A stretch of DNA of 5,354 nucleotides from Sphaerochaetaceae bacterium (GTDB lineage: Bacteria > Spirochaetota > Spirochaetia > Sphaerochaetales > Sphaerochaetaceae): the NCBI GenBank assembly GCA_016302165.1, contig JAEDOD010000108.1, forward strand, positions 1-5,354, in the 5' to 3' direction. A program made the translations under genes and the position numbers. Below, piece after piece: positions 1 through 5,354 of the stretch. The number at the start of each line of letters is the position of its first letter. Positions within the stretch are counted from its first letter, which is position 1. A model generated the notes under the pieces. The model worked only from the letters and a program-made list of their open reading frames with translations, was not told where the DNA came from and did not search any database.

Positions 1-1271
1 ATGATCTTCTGAAGGCATGGAAGGGTGACAGCTATATCTGCGGACTTGGCTGCCTGGAGGAAATTGGAAGCGTTGCAAAGAAATATGCAGGAGAGGGTGG
101 TTCCGTCCTGGTAGTTTCCAACACAACCTATATGAAGCCTGTTGCAGACAGAGTCGTTGCAGCAATTGAGAATAATGGAGTAAAGATTGCAGGCGGAGCA
201 ATCTGCCCGGACGCAAAGCCAAATGCTCCAAGGGAAGACGTATACAGAATCACAACATATGTGCTTCAGCATAAGCCAGCTGCAATCGTTGCAATCGGTG
301 GTGGTTCCACAATCGACGCATGTAAGGCAGCTTCCGTCCTTGCAACTCTTGGCGGTAAGGTAACTCCTGAGATTGACCACTACTTCGGAACAGGAAAGGT
401 TTCTGAAGCTCTTGCTGCTACAGGCGCAAAGCTTACTCCTGTACTTGCTGTAGAGACATCCGCTTCTTCAGGTGCTCACCTGACAAAGTATTCCAACATC
501 ACAGACCCTGTGGTAGGACAGAAGAAGCTTATTGTTGACCCTGCTGTAGTTCCTGAGTTCTCCCTCTTCGACTATGAGGTCACATGCTCAATGCCTGTAA
601 GAGTCACCATCGATGGCGCTTTGGATGCAATTGCACACACCTTCGAGGTATTCTGCGGAGCCAAGGGCGATGCCTATGACAGGGCAAAGGATCTCTGCGA
701 GACAGCAATCTCACTGGTCGTTGACTGGGCAGGAAAGATCATCGCCAATCCAAAGGACACAAAGGCCAGAGAAGCTATCGGTCTTGCAACTGACCTTGGC
801 GGATACGCAATCATGGTCGGCGGAACAAGCGGCGCTCACCTTACTTCCTTCTCTCTCGTTGACATCGTAGGTCACGGAACAGCTTGCGGAATCATGAACC
901 CATACTATGCTGTGTTCTATTCCAAGGCAATCCAGCCACAGCTGAAGGTTGTGGGCAAGATCTTCGCTTCCCGCGGATTCGGAAGAAAGGATGTGGAGAC
1001 TCTCGAGGGCAGAGAGCTTGCTGAGGCAGTATCCTATGCCATGATCGAGTTTGCAAAGAGCATCAACGCTCCTACAAAGCTCACAGATATTGCTGGATAT
1101 AAGCACGATGTCCACTACGTAAGGGCAATCACAGCTGCTAAGGACCCAGACTTGAAGATGAAGCTGCAGAACATGCCTGTACCTATGACAGCAGATGATG
1201 TTGATGAGTACATGGCTCCAGTTCTTCTGGCAGCTGAGACAGGAGATCTTTCCGGTATCAAGGAAATGTAA
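1..1271 (+). CDS. Iron-containing alcohol dehydrogenase, 5' partial
   Basis: NAD(P)-dependent oxidoreductase of the Fe-ADH superfamily, which interconverts an alcohol and an aldehyde or ketone in the cytoplasm. The frame is open from base 3, with 422 residues visible. No ATG, GTG or TTG occurs before the Met at 132, and the residues before that Met (a GLGCLEEIG stretch, then VLVVSNTTYM) read as normal family N-terminus, so the true start lies left of the window. The nucleotide-binding motif GGGSTIDACK is at 297-326. Metal-ligand candidates are the Asp and His of DGALDAIAH (codons 624 and 636) and the His of GHGTACG (873). The fourth is probably the His of SGAHLTSFSLVD (837), replacing the HxxxH pattern of FucO-type enzymes. 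The protein belongs to a subgroup marked by TSASSGAHLTKYSNITD and by GAHLTSFSLVD. It contains no ATA isoleucine codon, which suggests high expression. A terminator-like hairpin follows directly. The substrate cannot be read from sequence; reduction of a semialdehyde or keto-acid intermediate is an inference from the neighbours. Confidence 0.93.
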   Translation, partial: DLLKAWKGDSYICGLGCLEEIGSVAKKYAGEGGSVLVVSNTTYMKPVADRVVAAIENNGVKIAGGAICPDAKPNAPREDVYRITTYVLQHKPAAIVAIGGGSTIDACKAASVLATLGGKVTPEIDHYFGTGKVSEALAATGAKLTPVLAVETSASSGAHLTKYSNITDPVVGQKKLIVDPAVVPEFSLFDYEVTCSMPVRVTIDGALDAIAHTFEVFCGAKGDAYDRAKDLCETAISLVVDWAGKIIANPKDTKAREAIGLATDLGGYAIMVGGTSGAHLTSFSLVDIVGHGTACGIMNPYYAVFYSKAIQPQLKVVGKIFASRGFGRKDVETLEGRELAEAVSYAMIEFAKSINAPTKLTDIAGYKHDVHYVRAITAAKDPDLKMKLQNMPVPMTADDVDEYMAPVLLAAETGDLSGIKEM

Positions 1272-1284
1272 TCTTCTTTCCATG

Positions 1285-1323
1285 GGCAAGAGGTGGGGTC
1301 ACTCCCATTTCTTGCCATTTTTT
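1285..1323 (+). terminator. Intrinsic terminator or attenuator between dehydrogenase and epimerase genes
   Basis: The left arm 1285-1297 pairs with the right arm 1304-1316 over 13 base pairs, two of them G-U wobbles (1292/1309 and 1293/1308). The loop is six bases (1298-1303). One A and six Ts (1318-1323) follow. This is the textbook shape of a Rho-independent terminator for the dehydrogenase transcript. It ends only 13 nt before the next start codon, so there is no room for a promoter after it. It therefore probably lets part of the transcription through, or the downstream genes have a promoter inside the dehydrogenase gene. Confidence 0.85.
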
Positions 1324-1325
1324 GT

Positions 1326-1330
1326 AGGAG
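1326..1330 (+). promoter_or_regulatory. Ribosome binding site of the epimerase gene
   Basis: AGGAG lies six bases before the ATG at 1337 and only two bases after the T-run of the preceding terminator. Its position fixes the start of the epimerase and shows that the gene has its own strong initiation signal. Confidence 0.85.
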
Positions 1331-1336
1331 TAGATC

Positions 1337-2143
1337 ATGAAACTTGGAATAGTTGTTGCATCTGAGAATGCCCTCCCTTCAGCTTTTGCTGTATTCAGAG
1401 GCATTGAAAAGAGTGCAGAGATAATTCACCGCCTTGGATATGACGGCATGGAGCTGGCCCTTAAGGAAAGTGATGAAATCACCCACGATGAGCTGAGAGC
1501 CATACTTAAGAAGAATAGCCTTCAGGTGTCTGCAATATCCACCGGCCAGGTATTTGCCGCCCGTGGTCTCATGTTCACCGATAGTGACAAGGAGAGAAGG
1601 GCAGAGCTCTGGAAGAGCTTTACCGGCTTTGTCGACCTGGCCAGTGAATTTGGAGGCCTGGTGAATGTGGGTAGAGTCAGAGGAAGCATCGGAAAGAGAA
1701 GCAAGGAAGAAGCCGAAGGCCTCTTTTTGGATCTTATGGGCCAGGTTGCTGACTATGCAGAGAAAAGGGGAGTAACCATAATTCTCGAGCCTGTAAACAG
1801 ATATGAGATTGACTATATCAATAGTGTGGACCAGGGTGCAGAGCTGGTGAGAAAGATGGACAGACCTAACTTTGCCCTTATGCCTGATGTTTTCCACATG
1901 AACATCGAGGATGCCCACATCGGTGAAACTCTCATCAGAAATAGAGAAATGGTGAAGTATGTACACCTGGCAGATACCAACCGCCTTAGCTGTGGTGACG
2001 GCCATATGGACTGGGATGATATCTTCTCAGCTCTTGGCAAGATCAACTATAATGGCTGGTGCTCTGTAGAGTGCTTCCCTGTTCCTGATGCCATTACAGC
2101 TGCAGAACGTACAGTAAAGTTCTTAAGGGAAAGATATATCTGA
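1337..2143 (+). CDS. TIM-barrel ketose/keto-acid epimerase (5-keto-L-gluconate / D-tagatose 3-epimerase type)
   Basis: A 268-residue cytoplasmic xylose-isomerase-like TIM barrel (AP endonuclease 2 family), full length for the family. A complete metal and catalytic set is visible: Glu151 (in EPVNRYE), Asp184 and His187 (PDVFHMNIED), His210 (VHLADTNR) and Glu245 (VECFP), with Glu157 and Arg216. These match, one residue offset, the ligands recalled for Pseudomonas D-tagatose 3-epimerase (Glu152, Asp185, His211, Glu246). TGQ, RVRG, RYEIDYINSVD and SVECFPVP resemble the 5-keto-L-gluconate epimerase of the Thermotoga inositol pathway (IolO) as I remember it. The expected reaction is therefore carbonyl-adjacent epimerisation of a ketose or keto-sugar acid with a divalent metal. 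Automatic annotation may call it hydroxypyruvate isomerase, a related family that would also suit the glycerate kinase nearby. The start is fixed by AGGAG six bases upstream. The LarA gene follows after 10 nt, so the two are almost certainly cotranscribed. Family is certain, substrate is not. Confidence 0.9.
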   Translation: MKLGIVVASENALPSAFAVFRGIEKSAEIIHRLGYDGMELALKESDEITHDELRAILKKNSLQVSAISTGQVFAARGLMFTDSDKERRAELWKSFTGFVDLASEFGGLVNVGRVRGSIGKRSKEEAEGLFLDLMGQVADYAEKRGVTIILEPVNRYEIDYINSVDQGAELVRKMDRPNFALMPDVFHMNIEDAHIGETLIRNREMVKYVHLADTNRLSCGDGHMDWDDIFSALGKINYNGWCSVECFPVPDAITAAERTVKFLRERYI

Positions 2144-2150
2144 GGAGGAG
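2143..2150 (+). promoter_or_regulatory. Ribosome binding site of the LarA-family gene, overlapping the upstream stop
   Basis: AGGAGGAG begins on the last base of the TGA stop of the epimerase gene (2141-2143) and ends three bases before the ATG at 2154. This near-consensus site supports that start. The overlap suggests translational coupling of the two genes. Confidence 0.85.
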
Positions 2151-2153
2151 ACC

Positions 2154-3425
2154 ATGGAACTTCATTTTCCATATGGAAAGGAGACTCTTTCCATAGATAT
2201 AGATGACAAGAATCTCAAGGGAGTCCTTGTAAGCTCCCTCCATGACTACAAGAGCCAGAAGTCTCCAAAGGATCTGGTGGAGGAAGCTCTCATGAATCCA
2301 ATCGGATCTGAGAGACTCTCCAAGCTAAGTGAGGGGAAAAAGAAGGTTGTGCTTATCTGCTCTGACCATACCAGGCCAGTTCCAAGCAAGGTGATAGTTC
2401 CTCCTATGCTCAGGGAAATCAGAAAAGGTAATCCTGATGCAGAAGTGACCATCGTCATCTCCACTGGTTGCCATAGGGCCACCACCAGAGAGGAGCTTAT
2501 CGCCAAGTTCGGGGAAGAGATTGTGGAAAAGGAGAACATCGTCATCCATAAGGCTGATGAATCTCCTGTAACCTTTTTGGGTATTCTTCCTTCAGGAGGC
2601 GAACTTCTCATCAACTCCATAGTTGCAGAAGCGGATCTTGTATGTTCAGAGGGCTTCATTGAACCTCACTTCTTTGCAGGCTTCTCAGGTTCCAGAAAGT
2701 CTATCCTTCCTGGAGTTGCTTCCAGGACCACAGTCCTGGCAAACCACTGCTCAGAGTTCATTGCATCCCCATATTCCAGAACAGGAATCCTTGAAGGTAA
2801 TCCGATTCACAGGGATATGGTTTGGGCGGCAAGAAAGGCTAAGCTGGCCTTTATCTGCAATGTGGTAATCAATAGCGCAAAGGAGCCAATTTACGCTGTG
2901 GCAGGAGATGTAGAGAAAGCCCATGAGGAGGGCTGCCGCTTCCTTTCTTCCCTCTGTAGGGTGAAAGCTGCTACTGCTGACATCGTAATCTCCACCAATG
3001 GAGGCTATCCTCTGGACCAGAATATCTACCAGGCTGTAAAGGGTATGACAGCTGCAGAAGCCACTGTAAGGGAAGGTGGAGTAATCATTATGCTTGCAGC
3101 TTCCAACGACGGCCTGGGCGGTGATGACTTCTATCATCAGATGGCTGACGAGAAGGATATACACAAGACCATGGCCCTGTTCCTTTCCAGAGGAAGAAAT
3201 GAAACTGTACCGGACCAGTGGCAGACTCAGATATTTTTGCGTATACTGATGAAGGCTACAGTAGTGTATGTCTCCAGTGCTCCCGATGGAATAGTTGAAG
3301 ACCTTCATATGGTCCCTGCCCATTCCCTTGAGGAGGCTTTGGAAAAGGCAAGGAAAATTGTCGGAAAGGCAGATGCCACCATCACAGCAATTCCTGATGG
3401 AGTATCTGTCATTGTAGAGGAGTGA
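2154..3425 (+). CDS. LarA-family nickel-pincer 2-hydroxyacid racemase/epimerase
   Basis: A 423-residue, full-length homologue of nickel-dependent lactate racemase LarA. The family inverts the C2 hydroxyl carbon of 2-hydroxy acids by hydride transfer, using the nickel-pincer nucleotide (NPN). The key residues seen are His107 (STGCHR), His172 and Lys182 (EPHFFAGFSGSRK) and His198 (LANH). The spacings from His172 to Lys182 to His198 (10 and 16) equal those of the Lactiplantibacillus enzyme (His108, His174, Lys184, His200), where Lys184 carries the cofactor and His200 binds nickel. DHTRP (71-75), YPLDQNIYQAVKGM (285-298) and Trp356 (DQWQTQ) are further LarA marks, so the enzyme should be active. 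The family also includes malate, phenyllactate and 2-hydroxyglutarate racemases and a gluconate 2-epimerase, so 'lactate racemase' should not be assumed. Lying between a keto-sugar epimerase and a glycerate kinase, it more likely acts on glycerate or a sugar acid (inference). The cofactor genes larB, larC and larE are not in the window. Confidence 0.93.
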   Translation: MELHFPYGKETLSIDIDDKNLKGVLVSSLHDYKSQKSPKDLVEEALMNPIGSERLSKLSEGKKKVVLICSDHTRPVPSKVIVPPMLREIRKGNPDAEVTIVISTGCHRATTREELIAKFGEEIVEKENIVIHKADESPVTFLGILPSGGELLINSIVAEADLVCSEGFIEPHFFAGFSGSRKSILPGVASRTTVLANHCSEFIASPYSRTGILEGNPIHRDMVWAARKAKLAFICNVVINSAKEPIYAVAGDVEKAHEEGCRFLSSLCRVKAATADIVISTNGGYPLDQNIYQAVKGMTAAEATVREGGVIIMLAASNDGLGGDDFYHQMADEKDIHKTMALFLSRGRNETVPDQWQTQIFLRILMKATVVYVSSAPDGIVEDLHMVPAHSLEEALEKARKIVGKADATITAIPDGVSVIVEE

Positions 3426-3430
3426 TTTTT

Positions 3431-3449
3431 CCGGGTCCTTAGGGCCCGG
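3431..3449 (+). other. GC-rich intergenic hairpin before the glycerate kinase gene
   Basis: The arms 3431-3438 and 3442-3449 form eight base pairs (one G-U at 3436/3444) around a three-base loop. What follows is TTCTTC and then four As, so there is no proper T-run and this is at best a weak terminator. It may instead be a processing or stability element, or may adjust glycerate kinase translation, since the ribosome binding site begins nine bases later. Confidence 0.55.
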
Positions 3450-3458
3450 TTCTTCAAA

Positions 3459-3463
3459 AGGAG
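3459..3463 (+). promoter_or_regulatory. Ribosome binding site of the glycerate kinase gene
   Basis: AGGAG lies five bases before the ATG at 3469 and sets the start of the glycerate kinase. It sits outside the preceding hairpin and so should remain accessible. Confidence 0.85.
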
Positions 3464-3468
3464 ATAGA

Positions 3469-4710
3469 ATGTCTGAGAATCTGAGAAAGGATGCAGATAG
3501 GATTATTGATAGGGCCATCAAGGAGTCTCTTCCTGACTCTGCTGTCAGAAAGGCTCTTCAGGAGTTCCCTGAAACCAAGGGTAAGGTTGTATTGATTGCT
3601 GTAGGAAAGGCTGCCTGGCAGATGGCTGATGCAGCATATAGCTTCCTTGGAGAAAGAATCACGAGCGGCGTTGTGGTGACCAAGTATGACCACAGCAAGG
3701 GAAGAATTGGAAACCTGGAGATATATGAAGGTGGTCATCCTGTTCCAGATGAGAATTCCTACAGAGGCACCAGTGCAGCAATCAAGGCTGTAGAAGGACT
3801 GGGAGAAGAGGATATTGTCCTTTTCCTTGTGTCTGGCGGTGGCTCAGCTCTCTTTGAGAAGCCTTTGATTCCTTCTTCAGACATGGCCCGTCTTACCTCC
3901 GAGCTTCTTGCTTCCGGAGCATCAATTACAGAGATGAATACTATCCGTAAGCGCATGAGCGCTGTAAAGGGTGGAAAGTTTGCACTTCTGTGTAAGCCTG
4001 CAAAGGTATTCTCAATTGTTCTTTCAGACATCATCGGAGATCCTCTGGACATGATAGCTTCAGGCCCTGCATATCCAGATTCCTCCACCAGAGAGGAGGC
4101 TGAGGCAATTGCAGAAGCCTATGGCCTCACCCTTACTGATGAGATGAAGAAGCTCCTGGCAGAGGAGACTCCAAAGTCACTGGATAATGTGGAGACCCAC
4201 GTTACAGGTTCTGTAAGGGAACTATGTGCTTCAGCTTCCCGTGCTGCTGAAGAGCTTGGATATAAGAGCTTTGTAATAACTTCCTATCTTTCCTGCATTG
4301 CGCGTGAAGCAGGAGTGATGATGGCAGATATCGCCATGCACAACAAGGACAGCAAGGAAAGCCTTGCCTTCATTATGGGTGGTGAGACAGTCGTCAAGCT
4401 TACAGGAAAAGGTAAGGGCGGAAGAAACCAGGAGCTGGCTCTCTCTGCTGCTCCTCTCCTTTCCTCTGTGGAGAATGCAGCTGTCTTCAGCGTAGGCTCC
4501 GACGGAACAGACGGACCCACAGATGCTGCAGGCGGATATGTGGATAGTGATACTCTCTCCATCCTTAAGGCTAAGGGTATTGATGTACAGAAGGTCCTTG
4601 AAGACAACGATGCCTACCATGCTCTTGAGAAGTGTGGCGGCCTAGTTATCACAGGTCCTACAGGAACTAACGTTAACGACGTTTCAGTTCTTCTTATCAA
4701 GAGAAACTAA
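3469..4710 (+). CDS. Glycerate 2-kinase, MOFRL (class II / TtuD-GckA) family
   Basis: A 413-residue cytoplasmic kinase of the DUF4147/MOFRL type. It phosphorylates D-glycerate with ATP, usually to 2-phosphoglycerate, which then enters lower glycolysis. Length and motif order are complete for the family. The N-terminal domain has VGKAAWQMA with the conserved Lys47, EGGHPVPDE (88-96), VSGGGSALFEKP (121-132), NTIRKRMSAVKGGKFA (157-172) and SDIIGDPLDMIASGPAYPDSST (186-207). The C-terminal MOFRL part has GGETVVKL (304-311), GKGGRNQELAL with Arg319 (316-325), GSDGTDGPTDAAGG (343-356) and GPTGTNVND (396-404). Lys47 and the Arg of GGRNQE correspond to the residues proposed for catalysis in this family. 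It is the last plus-strand gene, 43 nt after the LarA homologue, and ends at a bidirectional terminator. It is the most informative gene for the pathway because it points to glycerate as the exit product. Strict specificity for D-glycerate is family knowledge, not shown here. Confidence 0.95.
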   Translation: MSENLRKDADRIIDRAIKESLPDSAVRKALQEFPETKGKVVLIAVGKAAWQMADAAYSFLGERITSGVVVTKYDHSKGRIGNLEIYEGGHPVPDENSYRGTSAAIKAVEGLGEEDIVLFLVSGGGSALFEKPLIPSSDMARLTSELLASGASITEMNTIRKRMSAVKGGKFALLCKPAKVFSIVLSDIIGDPLDMIASGPAYPDSSTREEAEAIAEAYGLTLTDEMKKLLAEETPKSLDNVETHVTGSVRELCASASRAAEELGYKSFVITSYLSCIAREAGVMMADIAMHNKDSKESLAFIMGGETVVKLTGKGKGGRNQELALSAAPLLSSVENAAVFSVGSDGTDGPTDAAGGYVDSDTLSILKAKGIDVQKVLEDNDAYHALEKCGGLVITGPTGTNVNDVSVLLIKRN

Positions 4711-4729
4711 TTGCTTTTATAGAAAGTAA

Positions 4730-4754
4730 ATGCCCACAGAAAACCTGTGGGCAT
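4730..4754. terminator. Bidirectional intrinsic terminator between convergent genes
   Basis: A perfect 10-bp inverted repeat (4730-4739 with 4745-4754) encloses the five-base loop AAAAC. On the plus strand it is followed by ATTTCCTTTTT, and on the minus strand by TTACTTTCT. It lies in the 59-nt gap between the stop of the glycerate kinase and the stop of the convergent deaminase gene, so it can end transcripts from both sides. Confidence 0.88.
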
Positions 4755-4769
4755 ATTTCCTTTTTACAT

Positions 4770-5354
4770 CTACTTTCCCTCCAACATCCTCCGTGATATT
4801 TCGTTGGCCTTATTCTTTATAACCTCCTCGTCAAAACCCTGGAGAACACCACTACGTACAGTGAACTCGCCGTTGACGATAGTGTGTCTGGTTTCGTGGC
4901 TTGTTCCGCAGAAAATGAGTGCTGCAATTGGATCGCTCTGGGCTCCTGCGTAAGGAAGCTTATCTACGTCGAAAACTGCAATGTCTGCTCCATAGCACGG
5001 TTTTATCTTTCCCAGGTGTCCTTCGTATCCCAGGGTCTTTGCACCATTGACTGTGGCAAGACGGAATACATCCCTTACAGATAGGCTGTCAGAACCATAT
5101 TTTACTCTCTGCAGCATCAGGGCTGCCCTCATTTCTCCAAGCATATCAGAGGAGTCATTGCTGGCAGAGCCGTCAACGCCCAGAGAGACGTTAATATCCT
5201 TTTCCTGTATTTCCTGGACTCTGCATATTCCGCTGCCCAGCCTCATGTTGCTGGAAGGACAGTGGAATATGGTGGTTCCTGTGGACCGGAGTATTTCCAG
5301 CTCCTTGTCGGAGAAATGGATTCCGTGGGCGTAGAATACATCTTCTCCAATGAG
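4770..5354 (-). CDS. 8-oxoguanine deaminase-like amidohydrolase (ATZ/TRZ, COG0402 family), N-terminal part missing
   Basis: The C-terminal 194 residues of a metal-dependent amidohydrolase. Family members run to about 450 residues, so the start and the metal-binding HxH motif lie right of the window. An internal Met at the codon ending at 5246 is not the start, because conserved sequence continues upstream of it. Visible features, numbered in the fragment, are YAHGIHF with metal-ligand His10, FHCPSSNMRLGSGI with His31, and LGVDGSASNDSSDML with catalytic and metal-binding Asp61. These are followed by LQRV and by TVNGAKTLGYEGHLGKIKPCYGADIAVFD, the return to the small beta domain that ends amidohydrolases. 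HCPSSNMRLGSGI and GVDGSASND are close to the marks I recall for 8-oxoguanine deaminase (8-oxoguanine to urate), the basis for the name. Related deaminases of the SsnA, guanine or triazine type are not excluded. It stops with TAG and is convergent with the plus-strand operon, so it is a separate transcription unit. Confidence 0.88.
   Translation of the reverse strand, partial: LIGEDVFYAHGIHFSDKELEILRSTGTTIFHCPSSNMRLGSGICRVQEIQEKDINVSLGVDGSASNDSSDMLGEMRAALMLQRVKYGSDSLSVRDVFRLATVNGAKTLGYEGHLGKIKPCYGADIAVFDVDKLPYAGAQSDPIAALIFCGTSHETRHTIVNGEFTVRSGVLQGFDEEVIKNKANEISRRMLEGK

Noticed and set aside
132..134. ATG at 132 as the start of the dehydrogenase
   Set aside because: The frame stays open to the left edge and the upstream residues match the normal N-terminal region of the family. 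No ribosome binding site precedes this ATG, so the gene begins outside the window.
468..854. The motif SGAHLT appears twice in the dehydrogenase (near 468-485 and 828-845), suggesting an internal duplication
   Set aside because: The similarity covers only a few residues. The two copies fall on different functional elements (nucleotide/substrate loop and metal site), and flanking residues do not align.
711..1289. Minus-strand open frame (192 codons) opposite the end of the dehydrogenase gene
   Set aside because: It lies antisense to conserved Fe-ADH motifs, with Cys-rich low-quality translation. It is a shadow favoured by the biased codon use of the real gene.
1379..2005. Long minus-strand open frame (208 codons) opposite the epimerase gene
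   Set aside because: The plus strand encodes an epimerase with its full catalytic set. The minus-strand translation has no recognisable motif, and no ribosome binding site stands out.
2751..3521. Long minus-strand open frame (256 codons) across the end of the LarA gene and the start of the kinase gene
   Set aside because: It crosses two well-supported genes and their intergenic hairpin. Its translation is Cys-, Ser- and His-rich, as antisense shadows often are, with no family resemblance.
5244..5246. Minus-strand ATG at 5246 as the start of the amidohydrolase
   Set aside because: Conserved family sequence, including AHGIH and HCPSSN, continues upstream to the window edge, so this Met is internal to an NMRLGSG motif.
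4747..5334. Short plus-strand open frames opposite the amidohydrolase gene
   Set aside because: They lie antisense to clearly conserved deaminase motifs and have no recognisable product or initiation signal.

Overview
The window holds four plus-strand genes followed by one convergent minus-strand gene, with almost no non-coding space. The genes at both ends are cut by the window edge. From left to right: an iron-containing alcohol dehydrogenase (5' end missing); a TIM-barrel ketose/keto-acid epimerase of the D-tagatose 3-epimerase / 5-keto-L-gluconate epimerase type; a LarA-family nickel-pincer racemase/epimerase; a MOFRL-type glycerate 2-kinase; and, on the other strand, the C-terminal part of an 8-oxoguanine deaminase-like amidohydrolase. 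No RNA gene, mobile element or CRISPR array was seen, and no stretch over 300 bases lacks a gene.

The genome looks bacterial, of middling GC, with strong AGGAG-type ribosome binding sites and Arg encoded mostly by AGA/AGG. This suits an anaerobe such as a clostridium (Lachnospiraceae-like) or a spirochaete, but the window does not settle the taxon. A nickel-pincer enzyme and an iron-dependent dehydrogenase also fit an anaerobic fermenter.

The plus-strand genes look like one catabolic operon for hydroxy-acids or sugar acids. The epimerase and LarA genes are 10 nt apart, and the glycerate kinase follows after 43 nt that contain a small GC-rich hairpin. A strong terminator-like hairpin with six Ts lies between the dehydrogenase and the epimerase, only 13 nt before the epimerase start. 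The three downstream genes therefore either depend on partial read-through or have a promoter inside the dehydrogenase gene. Codon use agrees: the dehydrogenase has no ATA isoleucine codon, as expected of a highly expressed gene, while the next three genes use ATA repeatedly.

A plausible joint role is that the dehydrogenase and epimerase interconvert a carbonyl/hydroxy-acid intermediate, the LarA homologue inverts the C2 hydroxyl of a 2-hydroxy acid, and the kinase commits glycerate to glycolysis as 2-phosphoglycerate. The most interesting possibility is that the LarA homologue is a glycerate racemase, or a sugar-acid 2-epimerase, rather than a lactate racemase. The family assignments are firm; this pathway is inference. 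A bidirectional terminator at 4730-4754 separates the operon from the convergent deaminase gene.
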